From assembly GCF_001422445.1 (NCBI RefSeq), contig NZ_LMNA01000012.1, positions 393,043 to 457,042 of the forward strand: DNA of 64,000 nucleotides, in the 5' to 3' direction. The notes below the pieces were generated by a model. It was not told the DNA's origin and did not search any database. It saw nothing but the letters and a program-made list of their open reading frames with translations. Shown piece by piece: positions 56,934 through 64,000 of the stretch; the stretch's first letter is position 1; every line of letters begins with the position of its first letter. The translations under genes were made by a program, and so were the position numbers. The stretch comes from Pseudorhodoferax sp. Leaf274 (lineage in GTDB: Bacteria; Pseudomonadota; Gammaproteobacteria; Burkholderiales; Burkholderiaceae_C).

Positions 56934-57260
56934 TCAGCCGTAGTGGCAGATGTAGTGGTACGGCCCGGTCTCGGCCGTCACGCGGATGTCGAACTTCGTG
57001 TTGCCCGGCACGCTGAACTCCTCGCCCGCGCTGGACTTGACCCAGGCATCGGTGCCGGCCAGGCGGTATTCGCAGGCGCCGCCCACGCATTCCATGATCT
57101 CGGGCGCGGCCGTGCCGAAGGTCAGTTCGGCCGGCAGGACCACGCCCACGCTCTTCTTGGTGCCGTCAGGAAAGGTGATGCCGTGGCTGACGCATTTGCC
57201 GTCGAAGTACACATTGGCCTGGGTCGTGACGGTCACGCCCGCGATGCTGCTGGTGGTCAT
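56934..57260 (-). CDS. ppnP: pyrimidine/purine nucleoside phosphorylase
   Basis: 108 residues, a single cupin barrel: ANVYFDGKCVSHGITFPDGTKKSVGVVLP and GEEFSVPGNTKFDIRV are the DUF1255/PpnP signature. It phosphorolyses several nucleosides to the base and ribose-1-phosphate. The gene follows the ArsC-like gene by 26 bases. Confidence 0.93.
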   Translation of the reverse strand: MTTSSIAGVTVTTQANVYFDGKCVSHGITFPDGTKKSVGVVLPAELTFGTAAPEIMECVGGACEYRLAGTDAWVKSSAGEEFSVPGNTKFDIRVTAETGPYHYICHYG

Positions 57261-57286
57261 GGTCTCAAAAAGACAGAGTGAAAAAA

Positions 57287-57634
57287 CTAGTTGCGGCGCG
57301 CGGCCCAGGCATCGGGCGCAAAGCCCACGGTCACGGGTCCGTCGTCCCATTCGACGACCGGGCGCTTGATCGCGCTGGGCTGCGCGCGCAGCAGTGCCGC
57401 GGCGCTGGCGGCATCGTGCACGGCAGCCTGCTGCGCGGCATCGAGCTTGCGCCAGGTTGTGCCCTTGCGGTTCAGCACGGCTTCCCAGCCCAGCTGCGCG
57501 ATCCAGGTGTCCAGCTGCGCCGGCACGCCGGCCTTCTTGAAGTCGTGGAAGGTGTAGGCAATGCCCTGGTCGTCGAGCCAGGTGCGCGCCTTCTTGACGG
57601 TGTCGCAGTTCGGAATGCCGTACAGGGTGGTCAT
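57287..57634 (-). CDS. ArsC/Spx-family reductase-like protein (YffB type)
   Basis: 115 residues. The thioredoxin-like fold opens LYGIPNCDTVKKARTWLDDQ, with a single Cys in the ArsC position, and IKRPVVEW-type residues follow. YffB-type proteins lack the second active-site Cys of true arsenate reductases. Function is uncertain; glutathione-dependent reduction has been suggested for relatives. It is divergent from folC. Confidence 0.88.
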   Translation of the reverse strand: MTTLYGIPNCDTVKKARTWLDDQGIAYTFHDFKKAGVPAQLDTWIAQLGWEAVLNRKGTTWRKLDAAQQAAVHDAASAAALLRAQPSAIKRPVVEWDDGPVTVGFAPDAWAARRN

Positions 57635-57677
57635 GGCGCGCGATTATGGCGAACGCGTTTGCGACAATCCGCGCCCT

Positions 57678-58979
57678 ATGGAAACCCTTGTCCGAACTCT
57701 CGCCGACTGGCTCGCGCACTGCGAGCAACTGCATTCACGCGCGATCGATCTCGGCCTGGACCGCGTGCGCCAGGTGGCCGAGCGCATGCAGCTGCGCTTC
57801 GAATGCACCGTCATCACGGTCGCCGGCACCAATGGCAAGGGCTCGACCTGCGCCATGCTGGAATCCATCGCTGGCCAGGCCGGCTGGCGCACCGGCGTCT
57901 ACACCTCGCCGCACCTGGTGCGCTTCGAGGAGCGTTGCCGCATCGCGGGCGAGGCGGTGGCCGAGGCCGATCTGCTGCCGCAGTTCGCGCGCGTGGAGGC
58001 TGCGCGTGGCGACACCACGCTGAGCTACTTCGAATTCACCACGCTGGCCATCCTGGGCTGCATGGCCGACGCCAAGCTGGATTTGGCGGTGCTGGAGGTG
58101 GGCCTGGGCGGCCGGTTGGACGCCGTGAATGTCATCGACGCCGACTGCGCCGTGATCACCAGCATCGACCTGGACCACATGGAGTTCCTGGGGCCGGACC
58201 GTGAATCCATCGGCTTCGAGAAGGCCGGCATCCTGCGGCCGGGCCGCCCGGCCATCGTGAGCGACCCGATGCCGCCGGCCAGCATCGCCAGGCATGCGCA
58301 GGCCATCGGCGCCGACCTGTGGCAGTCCGGCGTGGACTTCAATTTCTCGGGCGACCAGCAGCAGTGGGCCTGGGCCGGGCGCGGCAAGCGCTACAGCGGC
58401 CTGGCCTACCCGGCGCTGCGCGGCGCCAACCAGTTGCTCAACGCGGCCGGTGTGCTGGCCGCGCTGATGGCCGTGCGCGAGCGCTTGCCGATCCCCGCGC
58501 AAGCCGTGCGGGCCGGCCTGGCGCTGGTCGAGCTGCCCGGGCGCTTCCAGATCGTGCCGGGCCAGCCCACGCTGGTACTGGACGTGGCGCACAACCCGCA
58601 TGCGGCATCGGCGCTGGCGGCCAACCTCGATGCGATGGGCTTTTTCCCCAACACGCATGCGGTCTTCGGCGCCATGGCCGACAAGGACCTGGACGGCATC
58701 CTGCGCCGCATGGCGCCGGTCGTCGAGCATTGGTACTTCTGTGACCTGCCGGGCGCGCGGGCGGCACGCGCGGTGGATCTACAGCAGCGCTGGCAGGCGC
58801 TGAACACGCGCAAGGACGTCCAGTCCAGCACGCATGCCGGGCCCGTCCCGGCGCTGGCGGCGGCCGTGGCCAGTGCGAACCCCGCTGATAGAATCTTGGT
58901 CTTCGGGTCGTTCCTGACCGTAGGTGGCGTGCTGGAGCAAGGCCTCCCCAAACTGCACGCCAAGCACCTCGGTAGCTGA
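57678..58979 (+). CDS. folC: folylpolyglutamate/dihydrofolate synthase
   Basis: 433 residues from the ATG at 57678. The P-loop VAGTNGKGSTCAMLESI and the Mur-ligase motif LDVAHNPHA are present, with LEVGLGGRLDAVN between them. It ligates dihydropteroate to glutamate and adds further glutamates to folates. It opens the folC–SPOR–cvpA–purF order typical of this group. Confidence 0.96.
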   Translation: METLVRTLADWLAHCEQLHSRAIDLGLDRVRQVAERMQLRFECTVITVAGTNGKGSTCAMLESIAGQAGWRTGVYTSPHLVRFEERCRIAGEAVAEADLLPQFARVEAARGDTTLSYFEFTTLAILGCMADAKLDLAVLEVGLGGRLDAVNVIDADCAVITSIDLDHMEFLGPDRESIGFEKAGILRPGRPAIVSDPMPPASIARHAQAIGADLWQSGVDFNFSGDQQQWAWAGRGKRYSGLAYPALRGANQLLNAAGVLAALMAVRERLPIPAQAVRAGLALVELPGRFQIVPGQPTLVLDVAHNPHAASALAANLDAMGFFPNTHAVFGAMADKDLDGILRRMAPVVEHWYFCDLPGARAARAVDLQQRWQALNTRKDVQSSTHAGPVPALAAAVASANPADRILVFGSFLTVGGVLEQGLPKLHAKHLGS

Positions 58980-58989
58980 ACTCATTTCC

Positions 58990-59823
58990 ATGGCTTTTTT
59001 CAAGTTCCGCGCACGCGGCCCCAAGGGCGACGAGCAGCCGGCCAGCCCAGCGGAAACCATCGACGACATGCGCCGCCGCGCGCGCCATCGGCTGATCGGC
59101 GCGACGGTGCTCGTGCTGGTCGGTGTACTGGGTTTTCCGTTGCTGTTCGACTCGCAGCCGCGGCCGATCCAGGTCGATATCCCGATCGAGATTCCTGACC
59201 GCGACAAGGCCGCCATGCCGGGTGCCGGTGCAGGCGGCAAGGTGGCGCAGGCCGCGCCCGGCGCTGCGCCGGGCACGGTGTCGGCCGATGCCAGCCTGAA
59301 TGCCAGGGAAGAGGTGGTGCCCGCGGCGCCGCCGGCACGCGCCGAGACGAAGGCGGAGCCCAGGGCAGAGCACAAGGTCGAACCCCGGGCCGAGACGAAG
59401 GCAGAGACCAAGGCCGAGCCGAAGAGCGAAGCGAGGCATGAGCCCAAGGCAGAGCCAAAGGCCGAAGCCAAGGCTACTACGCCTGCCCCCACGCCGGCGC
59501 CAGCCGCCGACAGCGGCGCCCGCGCCCGCGCGCTGCTGGAAGGCAAGGCTGCGGCGCCCGCCGCGGCGCCGGCCAGTGCCAGCGCCGAGCAGGCCGGTCG
59601 CTTCGTCGTGCAGGTGGGTGCGTTCGCCGATGCCGACAAGGCGCGCGAGACGCGCCAGCGCCTGGAGCGCGCCGGCCTCAAGACCTATACGCAGGAAGTG
59701 CAGACCAAGGACGGCGCGCGCATCCGCGTGCGTGTGGGCCCCTATGGCGTACGCGCCGAGGCCGACAAGGCGGCAGAACGCATCAAGTCGCTGAGCCTGC
59801 CGGCCTCCGTGCTCACGCTCTGA
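58990..59823 (+). CDS. SPOR-domain protein
   Basis: 277 residues. There is a short cytoplasmic head, then one membrane helix at about 35–55 (LIGATVLVLVGVLGFPLLF). A long Lys/Ala/Glu-rich linker of repeated AETKAEPKAE-like units follows (about 115–165). The C-terminal SPOR domain (about 200–277) reads GRFVVQVGAFADADKARETRQRLERAG. SPOR domains bind denuded glycan strands at the division site. It starts 10 bases after folC. Confidence 0.92.
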   Translation: MAFFKFRARGPKGDEQPASPAETIDDMRRRARHRLIGATVLVLVGVLGFPLLFDSQPRPIQVDIPIEIPDRDKAAMPGAGAGGKVAQAAPGAAPGTVSADASLNAREEVVPAAPPARAETKAEPRAEHKVEPRAETKAETKAEPKSEARHEPKAEPKAEAKATTPAPTPAPAADSGARARALLEGKAAAPAAAPASASAEQAGRFVVQVGAFADADKARETRQRLERAGLKTYTQEVQTKDGARIRVRVGPYGVRAEADKAAERIKSLSLPASVLTL

Positions 59824-59831
59824 CGCCGTGC

Positions 59832-60317
59832 ATGCCCACCCTCGACTGGATCCTGTTGGCCGTGCTGGTCTGCTCCCTGCTGCTGGGGGCCTGGCGCGGG
59901 CTGGTGTTCGAGGTGCTGTCGGTGCTGGGGTGGATCGCCGCCTTCGTGCTGGCGCAATGGCTGGCGCCCGATGTGGCGCCGCACTTGCCAATGGGCGGTG
60001 CAACGGCTACGGTGCGCTATGTGGCCGCGTTCGCGCTGGTGTTCGTGCTGGGCGCATTCGCCTGCGGGCTGCTGGCGGCGCTGTTCAAGCGGCTGGTGCA
60101 GGCGGTGGGCCTGCGGCCGGTGGACCGTGTGCTGGGCATGGTGTTCGGCCTGTTGCGCGGCGCCATCTTGATTCTGGCGGCCGGCGTCATCATCTCCAAT
60201 ACGCCGTTGCAGCGCGAGCCCTGGTGGCGCGAGTCCCACGGGGCCGGCATCACGGTGTCGGTGCTGCATGCGTTCAAGCAGGCCCTGCCGAGCGGGCTTG
60301 CCGAGTATCTACCCTGA
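59832..60317 (+). CDS. cvpA: CvpA-family membrane protein
   Basis: 161 residues, four hydrophobic helices. The opening LDWILLAVLVCSLLLGAWRGLVFEVLSVLGW is the CvpA signature. In E. coli CvpA is needed for colicin V export and envelope robustness; its molecular activity is not settled. It precedes purF, as in many proteobacteria. Confidence 0.93.
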   Translation: MPTLDWILLAVLVCSLLLGAWRGLVFEVLSVLGWIAAFVLAQWLAPDVAPHLPMGGATATVRYVAAFALVFVLGAFACGLLAALFKRLVQAVGLRPVDRVLGMVFGLLRGAILILAAGVIISNTPLQREPWWRESHGAGITVSVLHAFKQALPSGLAEYLP

Positions 60318-60364
60318 GTCTTGCGGCCTGAGCCTGGCCGCGCCTTTTACCTGCGGGATCAACC

Positions 60365-61867
60365 ATGTGCGGAATCGTCGGCGTCGTCAGCAATGCCCCT
60401 GTCAACCAGCTGATCTATGACGCGCTGCTGCTGCTGCAGCACCGTGGCCAGGATGCGGCCGGCATCGTGACGCAGCAGGAGCGCAAGTTCTTCATGCACA
60501 AGGCCAAGGGCATGGTGCGCGACGTGTTCCGCACGCGCAACATGCGCGCGCTGCCGGGCAACTGCGGCCTGGGCCAGGCGCGCTATCCCACGGCCGGCAA
60601 CGCCTATAGCGAGGAAGAGGCACAGCCCTTCTACGTCAATGCGCCGTTCGGCATCGTTCTGGTGCACAACGGCAACCTCACGAACGCGCATGCGCTCAAG
60701 GCCGAGCTGTTCAGTACCGACCACCGCCACACCAACACCGAGAGCGATTCCGAGGTGCTGCTCAACGTGCTGGCGCACGAACTGGAGCGCGCCACGCGCG
60801 GCGTGCCGCTCAAGATCGCCGACGTGTTCGCAGCGGTGCGCGCCGTCCACAAGCGCGTGCGCGGCTCCTACGCCGTGGTTGCGCTGATCGCGGGTTACGG
60901 CCTGCTGGCGTTTCGCGACCCCCATGGCATCCGTCCGCTCGTGATCGGCCGCAGCGGCGACACCGTCATGGTGGCCAGCGAGTCCGTCACGCTGGAAGGC
61001 ACGGGCCACGAGTTCGAGCGCAATGTGCAGCCCGGCGAGGCGGTGTTCATCGACCTGCAGGGCCAGGTGCATGCCGAGCAGTGCGCCGAGTCGCCGCGGC
61101 TCAATCCCTGCATCTTCGAGTACGTCTACCTGGCGCGGCCCGATTCGGTCATGGACGGCATCTCGGTCTACCAGGCCCGGCTGAACCTGGGGGAGGCATT
61201 GGCCAAGCGCCTGGTGTCGACCCTGCCTCCGAGTGGCGTCGACGTGGTGATCCCAATTCCCGAATCCAGCCGCCCCAGTGCCATGCAACTGGCGCAGCTG
61301 TTGGGCATTCCGTACCGCGAAGGCTTCGTGAAGAACCGCTATGTGGGCCGTACCTTCATCATGCCGGGGCAGGGCGTTCGCAAGAAGTCGGTGCGCCAGA
61401 AGCTCAATGCCATCGCCAGCGAGTTCAAGGACCGCAACGTGCTGCTGGTCGACGACTCGATCGTGCGCGGCACCACCAGCCGCGAGATCGTGCAGATGGC
61501 GCGCGATGCGGGTGCCCGCAAGGTCTACCTGGCCAGCGCCGCGCCGCCGGTGCGCTATCCCAACGTCTATGGCATCGACATGCCCACCAAGGACGAACTG
61601 GTCGCGCACGGCCGCACCGTCGAAGAGATCCGCGCCATCATCGGCTGCGATGCACTGATCTACCAGGACGTGGACGGCATGAAGAAGGCCATCGGCTCGC
61701 TGAACCCGGCCATCCATGGCTTCGACGCGTCGTGCTTCGATGGTGTCTACGTCACGGGCGACATCTCCGACGGCGACATCGCCCGCCTCAACGAGCGCCG
61801 CGTGGGCGGCAACGAGGACGACGCCGACAGCTCGCGCCTTGCCCTGCCCAACGCAGAAGCCGCCTGA
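60365..61867 (+). CDS. purF: amidophosphoribosyltransferase
   Basis: 500 residues. The N-terminal nucleophile Cys2 ([10 protein letters not shown]) marks the glutaminase domain. The phosphoribosyltransferase motif is [21 protein letters not shown]. It makes 5-phosphoribosylamine from PRPP and glutamine, the first step of purine synthesis. It lies 48 bases after cvpA and six before gltX. Confidence 0.97.
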   Translation: MCGIVGVVSNAPVNQLIYDALLLLQHRGQDAAGIVTQQERKFFMHKAKGMVRDVFRTRNMRALPGNCGLGQARYPTAGNAYSEEEAQPFYVNAPFGIVLVHNGNLTNAHALKAELFSTDHRHTNTESDSEVLLNVLAHELERATRGVPLKIADVFAAVRAVHKRVRGSYAVVALIAGYGLLAFRDPHGIRPLVIGRSGDTVMVASESVTLEGTGHEFERNVQPGEAVFIDLQGQVHAEQCAESPRLNPCIFEYVYLARPDSVMDGISVYQARLNLGEALAKRLVSTLPPSGVDVVIPIPESSRPSAMQLAQLLGIPYREGFVKNRYVGRTFIMPGQGVRKKSVRQKLNAIASEFKDRNVLLVDDSIVRGTTSREIVQMARDAGARKVYLASAAPPVRYPNVYGIDMPTKDELVAHGRTVEEIRAIIGCDALIYQDVDGMKKAIGSLNPAIHGFDASCFDGVYVTGDISDGDIARLNERRVGGNEDDADSSRLALPNAEAA

Positions 61868-61872
61868 TTTCC

Positions 61873-63297
61873 ATGCCTGACATGCCAACGACTCCAGTCC
61901 GTACCCGCTTCGCGCCGTCTCCGACGGGCTTCATCCACCTGGGCAACATCCGTTCGGCGCTGTATCCGTGGGCGTTTGCCCGCGCGAGCGGCGGCGTGTT
62001 CGTGCTCCGCATCGAGGACACCGACCTGGAGCGCTCCTCGCAGGCTGCCGTCGACGTGATCATCGAGGGCATGCGCTGGCTGGGACTGGACCACGACGAA
62101 GGCCCGTTCTACCAGATGCAGCGCATCGCCCGCTACAAGGACGTGCTCGCCCAGATGCAGGCGCAGGGCTTGGTCTACCCGTGCTACATGGGAGTTGCCG
62201 AACTTGACGCGCTGCGCGAGCGCCAGATGGCCAACAAGGAAAAGCCGCGTTACGACGGCACCTGGCGGCCCGAGCCCGGCAAGGTGTTGCCGCCGGTGCC
62301 AGAGGGGGTGCAGCCTGTGCTGCGCTTCAAGAGCCCGCAGGACGGTGTGGTGGTCTGGGACGACAAGGTCAAGGGCCGCATCGAGATCCGCAACGACGAA
62401 CTGGACGACCTCGTGATCGCCCGGCCCGATGGCACGCCGACCTACAACTTCTGCGTGGTCGTCGACGACATCGACATGGACATCACCCACGTGATCCGTG
62501 GCGACGACCACGTCAACAACACGCCGCGCCAGATCAACATCTTTCGCGCGCTGGGCAAGGAGCCGCCGGTCTACGCCCATCTGCCCACCGTGCTGGCCGA
62601 AGTGGTGGACGAGCAGGGCGAGAAGCGCGTGGAAAAAATGTCCAAGCGCTACGGCGCCAAGCCCGTCACGCAGTACCGCGACGAGGGCTACCTGCCCGAC
62701 GCCATGGTCAATTACCTCGCGCGCCTGGGCTGGAGCCATGGCGACGACGAGATCTTCAGCCGCGCGCAGTTCCTTGAATGGTTCGATCTGGACCATCTTG
62801 GCCGCAGCGCCGCGCAATTCGACGAGGCCAAGCTGCGCTGGGTCAACGCCCAGCACCTCAAGGCCACGGCAGACGACGTGCTTGCGCCGCTGGTGGCGGA
62901 GCAGTTGAAGAAGCAAGGCATCGAGGCCGACGAGCGGTTGCCCGCGATCTGTGGCCTGTTCAAGGACCGTTGCGACACCACGGTGGCGTTGGCGAATTGG
63001 GCTGCGGCCTTCTACCGCGGCGTGCAGCCCAAGCCCGAAGAGTTGGCGCTGCATGTGACGGACGCAGTGCGGCCCGCCATCGCCGCGCTGGCCGAGAGGC
63101 TGGAGGGCGTGGCGTGGGACAAGCCGGCCATCGCTGCTGCGCTCAAGGAAGTGCTGGCCGCGCATGGCTTGAAGATGCCGCAGTTGGCCATGCCGGTACG
63201 GGTGCTGGTCATGGGCACGGCCCAGACGCCATCGCTCGATGCCGTGCTGGCCCTTGCCACGAAAAAAAATGTGATCGAAAGATTGCGAGGGGCTTGA
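61873..63297 (+). CDS. gltX: glutamyl-tRNA synthetase
   Basis: 474 residues from the ATG at 61873. The class I signature [22 protein letters not shown] (HIGH-like) and KMSKRYG are present. It charges tRNA-Glu with glutamate. Two tRNA-Glu genes lie directly downstream. Confidence 0.97.
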   Translation: MPDMPTTPVRTRFAPSPTGFIHLGNIRSALYPWAFARASGGVFVLRIEDTDLERSSQAAVDVIIEGMRWLGLDHDEGPFYQMQRIARYKDVLAQMQAQGLVYPCYMGVAELDALRERQMANKEKPRYDGTWRPEPGKVLPPVPEGVQPVLRFKSPQDGVVVWDDKVKGRIEIRNDELDDLVIARPDGTPTYNFCVVVDDIDMDITHVIRGDDHVNNTPRQINIFRALGKEPPVYAHLPTVLAEVVDEQGEKRVEKMSKRYGAKPVTQYRDEGYLPDAMVNYLARLGWSHGDDEIFSRAQFLEWFDLDHLGRSAAQFDEAKLRWVNAQHLKATADDVLAPLVAEQLKKQGIEADERLPAICGLFKDRCDTTVALANWAAAFYRGVQPKPEELALHVTDAVRPAIAALAERLEGVAWDKPAIAAALKEVLAAHGLKMPQLAMPVRVLVMGTAQTPSLDAVLALATKKNVIERLRGA

Positions 63298-63312
63298 AAA
63301 GCGTTCTATAAT
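63283..63312 (+). promoter_or_regulatory. promoter of the tRNA cluster
   Basis: TTGCGA (63283–63288) and a consensus TATAAT (63307–63312) are 18 bases apart; the -35 overlaps the gltX end. A hairpin GCATGT–ATAAA–ACATGC lies in the leader at 63338–63354. Confidence 0.65.
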
Positions 63313-63383
63313 TTGAGGCTCGATAGATGATGAAAAAGCATGTATAAAACATGCAGTTGCGTCAAAAATTGACAACTACCCAA

Positions 63384-63459
<76 letters not shown>

Positions 63460-63502
63460 AGTAAGTTGTCAGCACTGTCGAACGGATCAGTCCACAGGTT
63501 TT

Positions 63503-63578
63503 GACCCTATCGTCTAGAGGCCTAGGACATCACCCTTTCACGGTGAGTACCGGGGTTCGAATCCCCGTAGGGTCGCCA
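63503..63578 (+). tRNA. tRNA-Glu (TTC), copy 1
   Basis: Complete cloverleaf with encoded CCA. Anticodon loop CTTTCAC gives TTC. Identical in sequence to copy 2. Confidence 0.97.
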
Positions 63579-63624
63579 AGTTTGTAGCGCTTGGGTTGCC
63601 GCAAGGTGCCGAAGCTACCTACCA

Positions 63625-63681
63625 GGAGTGGTAGTTCAGTTGGTTAGAATACCGGCCTGTCACGCCGGGGGTCGCGGGTTC
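63625..63681 (+). pseudogene. truncated tRNA-Asp (GTC)
   Basis: The first 57 bases equal the intact tRNA-Asp at 63921. Homology stops inside the T loop, after GCGGGTTC. The 3' half of the T arm and the acceptor strand (CCACTCC) are absent, and the next 12 bases run straight into tRNA-Ala copy 2. It cannot form an acceptor stem. The break is probably the junction of the tandem duplication, or an assembly error. Confidence 0.85.
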
Positions 63682-63693
63682 ACAGCACACCCG

Positions 63694-63769
<76 letters not shown>

Positions 63770-63798
63770 CGTGCGCTGTCGGTCGGCCCTAAGGTTTT

Positions 63799-63874
63799 GA
63801 CCCTATCGTCTAGAGGCCTAGGACATCACCCTTTCACGGTGAGTACCGGGGTTCGAATCCCCGTAGGGTCGCCA
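63799..63874 (+). tRNA. tRNA-Glu (TTC), copy 2
   Basis: Identical to copy 1, with encoded CCA. The spacer to the following tRNA-Asp differs from copy 1 by one base. Confidence 0.97.
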
Positions 63875-63920
63875 AGTTCGTAGCGCTTGGGTTGCCGCAA
63901 GGTGCCGAAGCTACCTACCA

Positions 63921-63997
63921 GGAGTGGTAGTTCAGTTGGTTAGAATACCGGCCTGTCACGCCGGGGGTCGCGGGTTCGAGTCCCGTCCACTCCGCCA
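63921..63997 (+). tRNA. tRNA-Asp (GTC)
   Basis: Complete 77-base tRNA with CCA; the anticodon loop CTGTCAC gives GTC. Acceptor GGAGTGG pairs with CCACTCC. Confidence 0.97.
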
Positions 63998-64000
63998 CAT

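Overview
The window looks like chromosomal DNA of a high-GC betaproteobacterium, most likely Burkholderiales, family Comamonadaceae. The evidence is the gene orders folC–SPOR–cvpA–purF–gltX–tRNAs and tctDE–tctBA, the Liv-type and nitrite-assimilation clusters, and uniformly GC-rich codon use. The genus cannot be fixed from the sequence alone.

Layout. 1–2 kb: small uncharacterised genes, an I78-type inhibitor lipoprotein, a 40-residue lipoprotein and hslR. 2–10 kb: a sigma-54 activator with a PAS domain, a 1181-residue protein in which a DyP-type peroxidase is fused to a cytochrome P450-like domain, and a convergent class III cyclase–ATPase–TPR protein. 10–16 kb: an FeS-type photolyase/cryptochrome, a TctD/TctE two-component system and the TctB/TctA membrane subunits of a tripartite carboxylate transporter with no TctC nearby. 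16.3–25.6 kb: a tightly packed type I restriction–modification island (hsdM–hsdS–AlbA/HATPase protein–hsdR–YgjP-like metallopeptidase), followed by an orphan Phd/YefM antitoxin.

26–31.8 kb: an assimilatory nitrite operon on the minus strand (nirB–nirD–formate/nitrite channel–PP2C/kinase fusion). It has an exact-consensus sigma-54 promoter and a structured leader. 31.8–41 kb: a SYLF lipoprotein, then a Liv-type ABC transporter operon. A 450-bp gap full of inverted repeats splits the two permease genes. Downstream are a 3-hydroxybutyrate-oligomer hydrolase and an alpha/beta hydrolase. 41–43 kb: three small exported or low-complexity proteins and tRNA-Thr. 43–52 kb: fbp, pepN, a HAD phosphatase, prfB with its programmed +1 frameshift, a chemotaxis receptor, a hydrolase and an aldo/keto reductase. 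52–63.3 kb: housekeeping genes (ybaK, plsY, a degenerate HD-GYP protein, an aspartic protease, yajQ, murB, ppnP, an arsC-like gene, folC, a SPOR protein, cvpA, purF, gltX). 63.4–64 kb: a tRNA cluster Ala–Glu–Asp(broken)–Ala–Glu–Asp made by tandem duplication.

The least ordinary items are the DyP–P450 fusion with its regulator, the sigma-54/leader control region of the nitrite operon, the inverted-repeat element inside the liv operon, and the broken tRNA-Asp. All functions are read from motifs and context; no database search was run.
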